Of a DNA stretch of 64,000 bases, positions 32,561-44,876 are shown piece by piece. Source of the DNA: Capsaspora owczarzaki ATCC 30864 (lineage: Eukaryota; Opisthokonta; Filasterea); assembly GCF_000151315.2 (NCBI RefSeq), contig NW_011887292.1, forward strand, positions 847,534-911,533, in the 5' to 3' direction. The notes beneath the pieces are model-generated. The model did not search any database. It was not told where the DNA came from and worked only from the letters and a program-made list of their open reading frames with translations. The position numbers and the translations under genes were made by a program. Position 1 is the stretch's first letter. Each line of letters opens with the position of its first letter.

Positions 32561-33305
32561 TATTTAGAGGAAGGAAGAAGAGAAAAAAAAAAAGAGCAAA
32601 GACAAAAAAAAGTGAATGAGAAACTCAGTTCCAACTCTGATTCTTCTGCAAGCTGCTTTCGTGGGTTTCTCAGCTTGGTAAACCTCTAAACCTCCTTTGG
32701 CACTGCTGTCTTCCGATTGTACAGTCAGAGAAGCAGCGCAGCCATCCAAGTTGCTGCATTCTCCTTTGAGATGAACTGCACCGCGGGTTTTGGCTGGCGC
32801 ACTGCAAAAAGCACAGCCTTGCCAAGTCTCTAGAATTCGTCCATGACAAGCTCGGCAATCAAGGCTGGTAATCATGGGTAGCTGGGGGTCGACTGGATCT
32901 GAGTTCTCACAGTCGATGAGTGTGCACCGGTTTCTGAGTCCTTTTTTCTACTGTCTTTTTCTCCTGTCTTGTTTTTTTCATGATTTCAGTCTGTTAATGC
33001 TAGCACCCGTTCGTCTCCACCACAGCACTCGTCTTTGACACCCGGGTGGCGACCGATGAGCAATCGATCGATTTTCAAACTGTGGATTTTGTGTTTTTTT
33101 GCGTTTTAAGGTATTTCTTGACATGTTTCTCACTCTTTTTTTTTTTTTTTTTTTTTTTCAAACACTCACCGCAAGAAACAACAAACAAAGAAAACCCCAC
33201 ACGCTGCACTCTCACACCCAAAAGCCCCCTCTGAGACTCCAACCAGCATACGCGACTCGTATTGTCACACATACACACATACACACAAGCAACCAAAGCA
33301 TCGCC
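32561..33305. promoter_or_regulatory. Divergent upstream region between phospholipase (-) and chromo-barrel gene (+)
   Basis: About 745 bases separate the two starts. A T18-type run lies at 33138-33158. A minus-strand open frame at 32564-32875 has two CxxC pairs but AT-ending codons unlike the neighbouring genes, and no recognisable homology. I do not call it a gene. Promoter function is inferred from position. Confidence 0.35.
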
Positions 33306-33987
33306 ATGGTTCGGAGCACGAGAAGCAGCCGCACGTCGCTGAGCGGGACAGAGGAGGCCATTGTGACCGCAAGCGCCCACAGTGACAATGCGGACGACGA
33401 CGACGAGCACCACGGCCGCCGGGCAAGCACCAGCACTGCACCAATATTACCAGCACAGGCACTTGTCCCAGCGGGCGAAGAGGGGTCGGGCGCCGCGCGA
33501 GCAGGATCCGTGGACGGCAGCGCTGGGCAACGGACTGTGGAGGACGAGGAAGGAGAACAAGCGGCGTCCTCCGACCTCAGCAACCCTCCCTCCAACGGCG
33601 CTGCAGCCAGCCCCGCGGCTTCTGCAGACGACGGCAAGGCCAATATTAATAATGAAGAGGAGGAGGAGGAGGAGGAGGAAGAGGAGGAGCAGGACGCGCC
33701 CGAGCGGCGCAATGTGACTCGTCACAGTGAGGCTCAACAACGAGCGACAGCTGTTTCTCCGACAGTGACGACTTCTCCCCGACGAGGCACCCGCTCCAGT
33801 GGACTGCGTGCTCAGCAGCAGCAACAGCAACAGCAACAGCAGCAGAAGCAACAGCAACGGCAGCAGTCGCAGCAGCAGCGGCGCCGGCAGCGTCAGCGAG
33901 AAGAAGCGGGCGCGGACGATGTGGAAGACGCAGACAAAGATCATGACGAAGAAGAGACGGCATCGCGCGACACCCGCCAAGCCCACA

Positions 33988-34019
<32 letters not shown>

Positions 34020-37000
34020 CCCGACAGCAACGGCGAGGATGGCAGCAACGCCCTGGAGCAGCACGAAGAGCCAAAGACATTCTTCCTGATTGACGATTTG
34101 GTGTGGGTCGAGTTCAAGAAGGGCCACTCGTACGAAGCGACTGTGCTTGACGTCCAAGACCAGCCACACGAAGGCAAGCACTACCTCGTCCACTACCAGG
34201 GCTGGAAGAGCAAGTAAGTTTGAGGGAGGGTTGTTTGCTGTTTTTATTGCATGGAAGCGGTTTCCGTGGGTTGATGAGGGAGGGATGGGGAGGATGGGAA
34301 TGGGGAGGAAAGTGAGTGAGAGCGCAATGGGACAAGCGTTTCCCCCATCTCGCTGTGTCGTGTCTCTGCGACGATCCCCCTCTATGCATGGGTGGGTGTG
34401 TCCTTTATGCCTTGTTGTTCGCTTTCTCTTTGTTCGTTTTGGCTGGCTGGCTCGTGCTCTCTCGCTCATCACGCTTCAGTTGGCATTTTTGAGTGTGATG
34501 ACGGACATTGCTGTATTTTTCATTTTTTTATTTTTTATTTTTTATTTTTTATTTATTTTTTTAATTTTTGGTTGTTATTCGAGTTTTTGCTTTTTTTGGG
34601 ACGCTTTTGTGAGGCGGGTTTGTTTGTTTTGTTTGGTTGTTTTGATTTGGACTTGTTCGAAACAATGCAAAACAACCAACAAAAGCAATCAAAAAGCAAA
34701 GAGCGATCCGGAAAGAACAAAAAACAAGAACAACAAAGCGTGCGAGAAACAAACAGAAATGGTTTCAGTGCGAAACACAATGAACACCTCTCAAAGCAAA
34801 TCACACCACCACCACTACTCACCTCGGGGAATCATTCACATTTAGATACGACGAATGGGTGCCCGAGCAACGCGTCAGTGCTTTCGAGGCGTCGTTGCGA
34901 TCGCGCGCAGCGGCAAACCACTCGAAAACGGCCGTCCAAGCGGCGCTCGCTGTGGTCGCCCCGCGCTCCTCGGCAGCCCAGGCGCACCGCAAGCTCGAGC
35001 AAGAGAAGGAAAAGGAGAAGGAAAAGGCCAGAGATAAGGACAAGAAGGACAAGGAGAAGGACAAGGAGAAGGACAAGGAGAAGGACAAGAACGGCAAGGG
35101 CAAGCAGCACGACAAGCCGACACCAAAGGAGAAGGAAGCCGCTCATCCGCCTCAGTCGACGACAACCCCGCCATCATCCCGACAGTCACGGCTGCGCGCA
35201 GCACAAACGCCAGCCAAAGCCACCGCTGCCTCCACCCCAACCACGAATTCCAACACGGCTGAGAAAGAAGTGACACATCCCACTCCCCAGCCAGCACCCG
35301 CACCTGCACCTGCACCTGCACCTGCACCAGCAAGCGCTCCGCAACGAGCTTCTCGACGACTCTCCGCGTTCGCGGTCGTTGGCGACGACTCGACCTTGAC
35401 CGGTGGTGACTCAGACGTCCTAGCAACCGCCAGCAAACTCGCAGCCAACACCTCCACTGCGACACCCGGCGTCGCTGTGTCATCTTCCTCAGAGAACGCA
35501 TCCCACAGTAACACCGGCAACCGGCAACGACGACACTCGCATTCCAGCCAACACGCGGCCGTAGCAACGGTTCCAATGGACGTATCGCCCGGCGCGCCAT
35601 CCGTCGACACCCCTGTCTCAGGTATGCCCCCTCTTTGTCAAAGCATCCATTCGCGTTTTACTTGCTTGACGCTGTACAGTACCATCAACATTGCATACTC
35701 ACAATCGCTCGCGACTGCTCACGAATCGCTCACGTAGACACTTGCCGGGAATTGCGCGCGCTGTGGGACACGGCCGCACTCTGCCACTTTCTACAATGCT
35801 TCCACGAGCCGCTGGGTTTGACTTTGATGACGTCTGATGAGATTGAGCGCGCGCTGTTGACAGACACGGCCTCGTCCCCAATGCTGGCGAATATTGGCAC
35901 GCGACTCGTGCTGCGACTCACTTCGCGGGTCGATGTGGGTCCGCTCAACTGGGACTATGTGCTGCAGCAAATCTGCCAGCACCAGCTCCCGCCAGCAATG
36001 AATCTGCTGAGCGCGACGCGCTCGTTCGACTCCCTCCCACCGCTGCAGCGAGCGGCGTTGCTCCTTTTGTTGTGTGTCTGGATTATTCAGCAAAACACGG
36101 TCGTCACGCCCTCGCTTGACCTCAACATGCTCTATCGTGACCTGCAGCCTGTCGGCGTCGACCGTTCTGGCGTAGAGTACTGGTGCTTTGGCGATCTTCG
36201 CCTGTATCGTGCTGCAGAACCGTCCGTGCCACCGCCGCCCCTGGTGCAGCTGAAGGCCGAGTTTTTTGCGACAACACCCTGGCATGTGCTCGCACGCAAT
36301 AATGTAGTGCTTCAACCAGTCTGCCTCACGGCGCGCGACTGGGAGGAATGGCGTGCCACCGCTATGAACTCACAGCGAGACCTGTATAATGCTCTGGATG
36401 CACGGTTCCCGGTGCAAACCACGATCGTCAACCTGCTCGTGCGCGAGCGCAGTGTTGATCGCCAGTTCCTTCTAGGTGCCCCTTTCGCGCTCGCTGTGGC
36501 CGCTGCAAAGCGCCCTCTTCAAGCGGTGGCGGCGGCTGACGACCGCCTGTCACAGGGCTCTAGCGCTGGGTCTCAGCGAGAGCAGGATGCCGACTCGAAT
36601 GGCACAGTCGCACACGTAGCGCAGCACGACCGAGCGAATAGCAAGCGTGCCAGGCGTGAAAATGTGCTCCGGCCGCTCACGGATTCTGATAGCAACGTGG
36701 CCCGCGGTGACTCGCAACTGCCCATTCTGCACCAACCGCAGCAACAACACCAACAGCAACAGCAACAGCAACAACAGCAACAACAACAACAATCGACTGT
36801 CCCTGTTCATGCGCCTCCAATGGCTGCAACAGCCTCTGGAAAGTTTGTCTTTACAAGTAAGCTGGCCAACGAGGCATCGCATGCTGTCACCTGCGGAACG
36901 GCGGCGAACATTGTCGAGTACCACGTTTCCAACTTTGACAAGCACCGCGAGGACATGATTTCCGTGTCTGCCTGGCTCGCATCCTCCCGCCCCACCCCTG

Positions 37001-38490
37001 CCCCTGCTCCTGCTCCTGCCCCTGCCCCAGCCCCCGTTGCCTCCGAGGCCACACCTGCTACCAAAGCCAACGACAGGCGGGAGTCGCACTCGCACGCACA
37101 CTCCCAATCGCAAAATCACCATTCCAGCCCGCGTTCGCAGTCAAAGCATTCGCAGCCATCGTCACGGACCCCGCAGGAATCCAAGCATGCTCGCGTCCAT
37201 CATCTTGAACCAAGCAACCCAGTCTACGTTCCTCCCGCTGCGGCCCCACTTTCTTCCTTCTCTGCACCTCCTCCCGGCAACTACTTTTCGCCCTATCCGT
37301 CGCACTCTGTGCGTGAAGCTCCTGGCGCCGCTGTGCTGCCTCCCCCGCATCTGCTCCACAGTAACGTGCGTGAAATGAGCTCGCCAGTGCCCTATCCGCC
37401 CGTGCTTGCTCCGCCAGCAACGTTTGTGGCTCCCTACATGTCTTCGAACGGCATGAATAATGGCAGCATGTACTACAGCCAGCAGCAGGCTCCGGGATGG
37501 ATGATGGGTCCTGGAGCGGTCAATCCGACGCCAATTGCTGCTGCTGCTTCTGCTGCTGCTTCTGCTGCTGCCACGCGTCCGCGAAAGCAACGCAAGCAGC
37601 AACTCACGCAGCAGCACCTCGCCTTGCCACAGCATATGCAGCAGCTTGCAATGCCCATGGACTATTCGATGCCATCACAGGCTCCGTTTATTCAGCAGCC
37701 AGGGTTTGCGCCTGCCTATCCAGTGGCGACAGACGCGCATCTGGCGACAGTCCCCCCTCCTCCGCCATATGGTGCCGGCAAGCAGCGAAAGACTCCGAAA
37801 CACCACAACGCCTCGCCGCGCGAAATGGAAGGCCACCCAATCGTTGGCCACTATGAGATTCTCAACGCACCAGCCGGCAACCAACGCGGCATGCCCATGC
37901 AACCCAGCGTCATGCCGCAGCACCTGCCGTATCCTCAAAATGCGTTCATGGACTCGAGCGTTTCCCACATGTACCAAGGTCCACCCGCCAGCAGCGGTGA
38001 CCAGAGCCATCCTCAGATGCATGCCCAGATGGGCCCCCGCACTTCAGTTGGCTTCCCGACGCCGCAGTTCAAGAGCCATTCGGCCGCAGCCCAGCCGGCG
38101 TACGAGTCCGAGTTTGGCCGGCACGTGTCGCACAGCTCGCCCACCCAGCAGCCGCATCCTCCTTCTTCGTCGCGCGGAGTGCTCCCAGTGGCTCAAGCCG
38201 CCCCAGAGTCTCCCGCGAAAAATACCGCGTCGCCTGGGCGGGGTCGCCGCCAGTCTGCATCAACGGCAGCCAACTCTGACGGTGCCTCAAATCTGCTGCT
38301 CTTCTCGCTCCTGTCGTCCATGCAGCCACCTGTCGCTGTTCCCGAGTCGACGGACGGTGGCAGCACTAGCGGCAGCGAAGCCAATGTCCCTCACGACGGC
38401 AACGGCACCTCGATGACCCCGTCACCCGTGTTGCGCCCTTCCACGAGCACCGGACCCGCCCATTCGACTGAAGAGGTTGAAGCGCAGTAG
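33306..38490 (+). CDS. Chromatin protein with MRG-type chromo barrel and DDT/WHIM region
   Basis: Three exons keep frame: 33306-34213, 34849-35621, 35738-38490 (1,477 residues). Residues 1-255 are acidic and disordered, with Glu, Gln and Asp runs. A chromo barrel at about 258-312 resembles MRG15/MSL3 (DDLVWVEFKKGHSYEATVL, then YLVHYQGWKSKYDEWVPEQR). A Lys/Glu-rich and Pro/Ala-rich linker follows. At about 562-720 comes a DDT-like segment (ELRALWDTAALCHFLQCFHE) and a WHIM motif (LQPVGVDRSGVEYWCFGDLR) like CECR2 and other ISWI partners. The C-terminal half is Pro/Gln/Ser-rich with a long Gln run near 36727-36790. No MRG domain, bromodomain or PHD finger was seen. Likely role: reading methylated histone tails for an ISWI-type remodeller, inferred from the domains. 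Confidence 0.78.
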
Positions 38491-38926
38491 AACTGGGTTG
38501 TGGCACAAATCCAATCCGCGGTTGTTCATGTTTCCCTCCCCTTGATTTTGATTTTTTTTCCGTTTTTTTTTTTTTTTTTGCCGTTGACTTTTTCTTGTCT
38601 GTTTCCACTTGAAGATGTTGATGTGTTTGTGGGTTTGCATCGTTTTCTTGTTTCCAATTGTTGATTTCATTACACACATTGTCCATTTGTTGTCACGACG
38701 CTGAGCTCCAATCACCGTTTTTTTTTTTTCGATCAACTTTTCCGCGCTCCCTTCCACATCCGAAACCGCCTCTCACTTACCAAGCAATTCTCATGGTGTC
38801 GTTGCAGCAATTGTCAACCCCAGCACATGCCCACTTGATTTTGTTTTCTTATTTTCCACCTCTCCAAATGCAGCAACTTTCACTTTTTTTTTTTTTTTTA
38901 TTATTACTATTTTTTAATTTTCAATC
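38491..38926. other. Intergenic gap between chromo-barrel gene and PH-BTB gene
   Basis: About 436 bases are rich in T-runs (38560-38579, 38718-38729, 38884-38899). They hold the 3' UTR of the upstream gene and the 5' flank of the next. No other feature recognised. Confidence 0.4.
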
Positions 38927-41454
38927 ATGTCACAGTTGTATGCTTCTGGCGCTCCTCCGTCTGCGCCCAGCTCTGCCCAGACCTCCCCGCTGCCCGTTGC
39001 CACCCCGATGCTGGTAACGCTATTACGATGATACACACTCTCACTCGCTCACTCTCATCGCCGTCTCGTGCAAATTGGTCTTTTTGTCTCCGCGTCGACC
39101 TGTTGGTTTTGTTAATGAAACGACCCACACACACCATTGCAAAATGATGCCTTTGGAAGTCTCGAGCATTGTGCTCGTCTGCTGTGGTGTGGGCCTGACG
39201 AATGACGCGTGTATTTGTGATGGAAGTGGACAAAAGCGAGAGACAGAGAGCAGAGAGCAGAGAAAGAGCAGAGCGAGATTGAGCAAGACGAAAGGATTGT
39301 TGAGGGGTTGTCACGGAAATCCAAATTCAATCTCCAATCTCGCCTCACTGATCGAAAAGCACTTTGCTCACCGCGGTCTTTTTTTTTTCCTTGTCTGTGT
39401 TTGTCTGTGCTTGTGCTTGATGTTGCTGTGCTTTGATTTAGTCGGTCGTCAAGGAAGGCATGCTGAGAAAGCAAGGTACAAACGAAACACGAAAAGGTCT
39501 ACGTCGTTGAGCAACCTGAGAGCGTTTGCTAAACTTTTTTGACATGTACTTTTGCTTGTCGGGAACACTAAAACAGGTGGACGTGTGCAATCGTGGAAGG
39601 ACCGCTGGTTTGTGCTTACAACAAACGATATTGCGTATTTCAAGACCCGCAACGTGAGTTCTCTGGAGATAGATGGCTGGTGGTGCCGGGAAGGTGTTGA
39701 ATTTCACGCCAACTTTTTGCACCCATTTTCAATTTGCAACTTTCATGGATCTCCGCCACAGAGCGAAGAGCCCATCAAGCGCATCCAAGTCTCGGCCATC
39801 AAGAGCTGTGATGAGGTTCAGGCGCAACCCGACAGCCGTGGTGCTCGCCCGGATCACTTTTACTTTACGCTCAACACGGAAGGGCGACTTTTCACGATTT
39901 GCAGCCGCACCGCTCAAGAGCGCAGCGACTGGGTGGCGGCCATCCGTCAGTACCTTCCCGCCCCTGCCGTCGTGGCATCACCGATCGAGATTTCGGCTGA
40001 GCAAGCCGAGGCCGAGCGGGCGGAAGCCGAAACCCGCGAAAAGGCAGCGGCCGAACTTGAAGCAGCCAATGCTGCCGCTGCAGCAGCTGCGGTCATTGTA
40101 CCAAAGCCATTTGTACGTACATCAGGCGAACTGATGAAGTTTCAATCAACAAGAAAACGAGCAGCGGCTTGAATCTGTCGCTGATTGGATTTTTTTTTGC
40201 TCTTGTTTTCCACAGACTCCCGCCACTCGCGCTCCGACATCCGACGTGCCGCTCGAACGCACGTTCGAGATTGAGCAGTTTGTTGGCCAGATGAAGAGCA
40301 TTGTCCGCTCTGAAAAGTTCTCAGATATTACTTTTGAAGTGGGCGAAAGCAACTTTTATGCGCACAAGGCCATCATTGCCGCGCGCTGCCCAAAGCTTGC
40401 GGGGCTCTTCCAGGCGCATACCGCGCGCGTTCCGCTGGTTGGCATCGAGCCCGCCCACTTTTCCATCGTCCTGGACTTTATTTATGCGGACGAGGCCGCG
40501 CTGACCCCGGCGAACGCCGTCGATCTGTACCACGCCGCCGCCACCTACGGCTTGAGCCGCCTGCAGCAGCTCACGGAGACGTATGTGCGCGACAACATTT
40601 CGGTCGATAACGTGCTCACCCTGCTGAAGGCTGCCAACCGCCGCGAGGCGCGCGAGCTCGAGCGGCTGTGCTTGGGCTTTGTCTCGGACGTTCAGCGCTA
40701 CCAGTCGGTTATTCGCCAGAAGGAGGCCACCGAAATCGCCCAAGTCAACAAGGACTTGTATGTTCGGCTGTCGCAGGTCCTTGCCGAGGCCCCGGAAGCG
40801 TTTGCCCACTCGCTCGGCGACGTTATCGTCGGCCCGACCACCTTGACCAGCGACCTGCTGGGTCTGTTGTCCAGCGTGGCCCACGCAGACGTGCACATCA
40901 AGGCGAAGGATTCCGAGATTTTTGCGCACCGCATCCTCCTGGTCACTCGCTGCGAGTCTCTCCTGCACGAGGGCGGCGCCGGCAACGCCAACTTGGCTCA
41001 GAGCGGCTTTGTCACGCTGCGCCTCCCCACTCTCGAAGGCCAGGTCATCTACACGCTGCTGCAGTATCTCTACTCCAACAGCGTGTCGGTCGATCGATTG
41101 CACGACACGTACGGCCTGATTGCGCTTGCCGACAGCGTCCAGCAGGATCCGATTGTCAGCGTGTGCAACGAGATGATGCGCCAAAACCTCAACGCGAGCA
41201 CCGCCCTCAAGATCCTCATGGTGAGCTCCAAGTACCAGCTGCTCACGCTCAAGAAGGCCACGCTGGCTCTGATCGTCCGCGAGTCTGGCGCCATCTGCAC
41301 GCGCAAGGATCTCAAGCCGGTTCTGAACGAGTTCCCGAACAACCTGATTGACATTTGCCGTGCTCTTGTCAAAGGCGAAGGTGGTGCCTTCTCTGACGAC
41401 GAGGACGACGATGACGACGAAGATGAGGACACGAGCGACTTTGAGCGAATTTAG
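38927..41454 (+). CDS. PH domain plus two BTB domains protein
   Basis: Five exons keep frame: 38927-39013, 39442-39475, 39577-39653, 39762-40112, 40216-41454 (595 residues). Exons 2-4 join into a PH domain: SVVKEGMLRKQGGRVQSWKD, RWFVLTTNDIAYFKTRN, then DHFYFTLNTEGRLFTICSRT and ERSDWVAAIRQYL. An Ala/Glu coiled stretch follows. BTB1 (about 215-310) has FSDITFEVGESNFYAHKAII; BTB2 (about 400-500) has HADVHIKAKDSEIFAHRILL, each followed by a short helical BACK-like region. The tail is acidic (DDEDDDDDEDED). PH domains bind phosphoinositides or proteins and BTB domains bind CUL3, so a membrane-linked ubiquitin-ligase adaptor is a fair guess. I do not recognise an animal orthologue with this order. 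Confidence 0.82.
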
Positions 41455-41787
41455 GCGTGGTTTTTTGTTTTGTGTGAGTGTGTGTGTGTGTGCTTTTCGT
41501 GTGTGGTTTGTTTCGTTGGCGGATTTTGCTTTTATCAATAGCAGCAGCTTCTCCCCTTGGGGTTTATCTCAAAAGCGAGTGCGTCGTGAAGTTCGTTGCG
41601 ACATGTCGTTGACTGGAACACAAAGTCGTCGTGATTTCCGAAACAGCAGCTTAAACAAAGTACCATCAATAGCGACGGCATCCTTAGGTTACTCTTTTCA
41701 GTTTTTGACAACTCCTTTTCAGTATTCAAAATCTGAGAGTTGACGAGCCAGTCTTTTTTACGTCCAAACTCTAAGAATTTGTCAAAC
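41455..41787. other. Intergenic gap before prephenate dehydratase
   Basis: About 333 bases with a GT-rich run at 41474-41491. I see no gene or structured RNA in it; it should contain the polyadenylation region of the PH-BTB gene and the promoter of the next gene. Confidence 0.35.
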
Positions 41788-43442
41788 ATGCCATCCGTTG
41801 CCTTTCAAGTGCGTTTTGATTGTGGTGATATTGGCAGTGTGACTTCGTGAATGAATGCAATGTGTGCTTTGGTCGATGATCTTGGCTGTGACTGTGCTTT
41901 GATGGAGATGAGGGTCGTGATGGAACAGTTTGGCAGCGTACGTTTCGAATTTGCTCACACCAATCACGACCATGAACCACTTTGCAGGGAAACCCCGGTG
42001 CCTACTCGGAAATCGCCGCCAAGACCCACTTTGACACTGCGCCAGACGTGACGACGCGTCCGTGCGAGACGTTCGAGCAGGTAGATTGTTGTTTTGTTGC
42101 ATTGTGTTCGTCGTCGGGCTCTCTTTTCGAGGTATCTCACCCTGCACGACATCTCCGATCTATCATTGCGTCGGCGCTACGTCCTTGTTGTGTCAATCGC
42201 TTTCGCACAGGTGTTTGACTTGGTCGCGGCGGGGCAAGTGGACTTTGGCTTCTGCCCGATCGAAAACACGCTCAGCGGCAACTTTCTGCCCGTGTACGAC
42301 CTGCTGCTGCGTCGCGACGTGAGCATCGTGGGCGAGTTTATTGCTCACGACGAGCACTGCTTGATTGCGGCCGCCGGCACCGCTCTGAGCGATGTCAAGC
42401 TAGTGTACAGGTGCGTCATCGGAAATTCAGAAAACGTTGTTCGCTTGCACATTATGCTGATCATCGTCGTTCTATTCTGGTTGGTAGCCATCCGCACGTT
42501 CTGGATCAATGTGAGGCATTCCTCAAGACACTTCCTGCGACGCATGTCGCCACGACGGATACCGCTGGAGCGTGTCAATTGATCAAGGCTCAAAATCAGC
42601 CTGGCAGGTACGTCGGCCGCTTTCTCTCTCACCTCGCATCATGATTGGCAAGTTGGTTTTATTGCTGATGATTACAACGGCCGTGTGGCTTACTTTGGGC
42701 GCATACTCCAGCGCTGCGATCGCAAGCACCCTGGCCGCCTCCATTTCGGGCCTCACCATCATCAAGCGCGGCATCGAGGATGATGCCAACTCTTCCACTC
42801 GCTACATTGCCATTGCCAAGCAAGCTGTACGTGCTTTGTGAGATGTCGTTGAGAGCTGAAGAGGAGGGGACGGGCACAATGATCCGATCTGATTTCTTCA
42901 TCATATGAAACCACATTCAGGCCAACCCTCCTTCCCACGTCAACGCAAAGACCAGCATGTCCGTTGCCTTGCGTAACCAGCCCGGTGCTCTGTTCCGCGC
43001 GCTGGCGGCGTTTGCTCTCCGTGATTTAAAGTACGCCAGACCTCAAAGAAAAAAAAAAGTTGGAGCATGTTGTGATCTCGGCTTCTCACTCGCTGGGATT
43101 GCCATTGTCCATGTGCAGCATTTCCAAGATCGAAAGCCGTCCTTCCTCGCGAGCTGGAGCCCTGCATACTGTTCGTTCTCGCTTTGCACTTCTTCTACAC
43201 AGATGCCAATGCAATTTCTAACTTTTTTTTTTTTCTGTCTTGCTCCGCCTTGTCTGACACAGAGCACCCGCCAGTGGGAGTACATGTATGCCATCGATGT
43301 CGAGGCGAATGCGAGCCAGCAGGTCATGATCAATGCCCTGAGCAACCTCGAAGAGTTTGCCACCAAGGTCAAGGTGCTTGGCTGCTACCCAATCTTTGTG
43401 CCTCGAGGAACGCCTTCCTCGCTGTCGCCTTTCGGCCTTTGA
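41788..43442 (+). CDS. Prephenate dehydratase with ACT regulatory domain
   Basis: Eight exons keep frame: 41788-41808, 41988-42080, 42211-42410, 42488-42607, 42712-42826, 42921-43030, 43119-43170, 43263-43442 (296 residues). The catalytic part reads FQGNPGAYSEIAAKTHF, FGFCPIENTLSGNFLPVYDL, YSHPHVLDQCEAFL, TTDTAGACQ, SAAIASTLAA and STRY, the last matching the catalytic Thr-Arg of the TRF motif. The ACT domain has NQPGALFRAL and ISKIESRPSS, the GALV- and ESRP-type motifs that bind phenylalanine for feedback inhibition. The enzyme converts prephenate to phenylpyruvate in phenylalanine synthesis. There is no chorismate mutase domain, as in fungal Pha2. The last splice donor (GTTCGT, after 43170) is the least certain. 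Confidence 0.92.
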
Positions 43443-43588
43443 AAGCGGGGGATTTTATTGTTTTTGTGTGCTGCTCTCTGGCTGCACTTGCGGGGCGACG
43501 CTCTGCTAAATACAATAATTATTCAGAAAATAAAAAATAAAAAGAAACTCAAACCCAAATCCGATGCTCGCTCTCTCCTCCATTGACA

Positions 43589-44876
43589 ATGTCCCACGAG
43601 TCTGTCTTTTACAGCCACCCCAGGAAGTTCGGCCCCGGCTCCCGCCAGTGGTATGTCGCACTGTTGTAGCCTGTCGTCGCTGTGTTGCTGTGCAATGTGA
43701 AGCGGGGTGGAGGCGTCAAGGCGTGCGGCAGCAGGAAAGAAGAAGAAGAAGAAGGCAATGGAAAGCCAGCCAAAAAAAAAAAAACAAAAAAAAAAACGAA
43801 AAAAATGAAAAATAAAAGCACACGGGCGCGTTGGATCTTCTCGCGCCTGTCCTGACGCGTGCACGCCCCGTCTGTGCCGCGCTCTGTTGCCGTGGTGCTA
43901 CACGGCTGCTGTTCTGGCGGTATCCGTGCGCGAGGGGCTCGGCAGCGCGCGCGTCGGTCGACTTTCAACGAGTCGAGATCGCTGCTTTTTTTGACGAAAA
44001 AAAAAAATCCATCCAATGCAATCCCATACAAGAAAATGCTTTTTGTAGGCCGCGTGGTTTTTATCGTCCTTTTTTTTTTTTTTCCTTTTCTTTTTTTTTT
44101 CGGTGTCTGTGATGCATTGTCGCCACTGCCGGGCTCGTCCACCCCAACGTGCGAGTGTTGCGCTGGTCATTTATCGCCCTGACACTTTGTCGGGGGATGC
44201 TGAAGATGCGCACCCGCTGTGGATGGAACGAGCTTTTTCTCTTTTTTCTTTTTTTTCTTTTTTTTTATTTTTTTTATTTTTTTCTTTTTTTTTTCTTTCT
44301 TTTGAACAAGTTTGCTGCTCTTCCCTGCCCTTGCCTCGAAAGTCGATCTTACTTTTTCAAGCGATGGTATCAGCTATATTTTGCTTTTGGGCTTTGATGG
44401 CAATAATGTCCAAAAGCACTAGGCGTGTGCACCAGCGTCTTTTTTTGTCTTTTTTTTTTTCATTCTGATGGATTAGCCATCCATCTCTCATCCTTCCTCG
44501 TATCGCGCGCTCCCACCACCACTACTTACGCACTCTTATAATCACCCTTTCGCCAACCGGTCACCCTCTTGCTCTTGGAACGACTCGCGCATCCGTTCGC
44601 TGACTTTGTTTTCTTCTCCACTTTCCTCTCCCCACAACAGCACCGTCTGCTCCAACCGTCACGGTATGATCCGCAAGTACCACCTTGACATGTGCCGTCA
44701 GTGCTTCCGCCAGTACGCCGCCGACATCGGCTTCATCAAGGTGTGTACGAGCCTCTTGGCTTTCTGTTGAACATGTGTTTTTTGTTGCGTGTGGCTTTTC
44801 CTTCATGCTCACCTGCTCGTTCATCTCTCTCGCTCTCCACCTTCTTGCATTACCATCTCCATAACAGTACCGCTAA
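43589..44876 (+). CDS. RPS29: 40S ribosomal protein S29 (uS14)
   Basis: Three exons, 43589-43650, 44641-44740 and 44868-44876, give 56 residues, the same length as human RPS29. Joined, it starts [20 protein letters not shown] and carries the zinc-binding C-x2-C-x14-C-x2-C set (CTVCSNRHG ... [10 protein letters not shown]), ending DIGFIKYR. The protein sits in the head of the small ribosomal subunit. The last coding exon is only nine bases (Tyr, Arg, stop). Intron 1 is 990 bp, long for this window. It holds a GC-rich block at 43820-43980 and many T-runs; I looked for snoRNA boxes and saw none I could support. Confidence 0.95.

Noticed and set aside
32564-32875. Minus-strand frame with CRAC...CAFC cysteine pairs
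   Set aside because: Codon ends are AT-rich unlike the neighbours, no family was recognised and the frame runs into a low-complexity Phe/Ser tail. It could be a small zinc protein, but the support is too weak.
34500-34570. AT-rich tract suspected as an origin or matrix site
   Set aside because: It is a simple TTTTTAT repeat inside an intron; nothing else supports a function.
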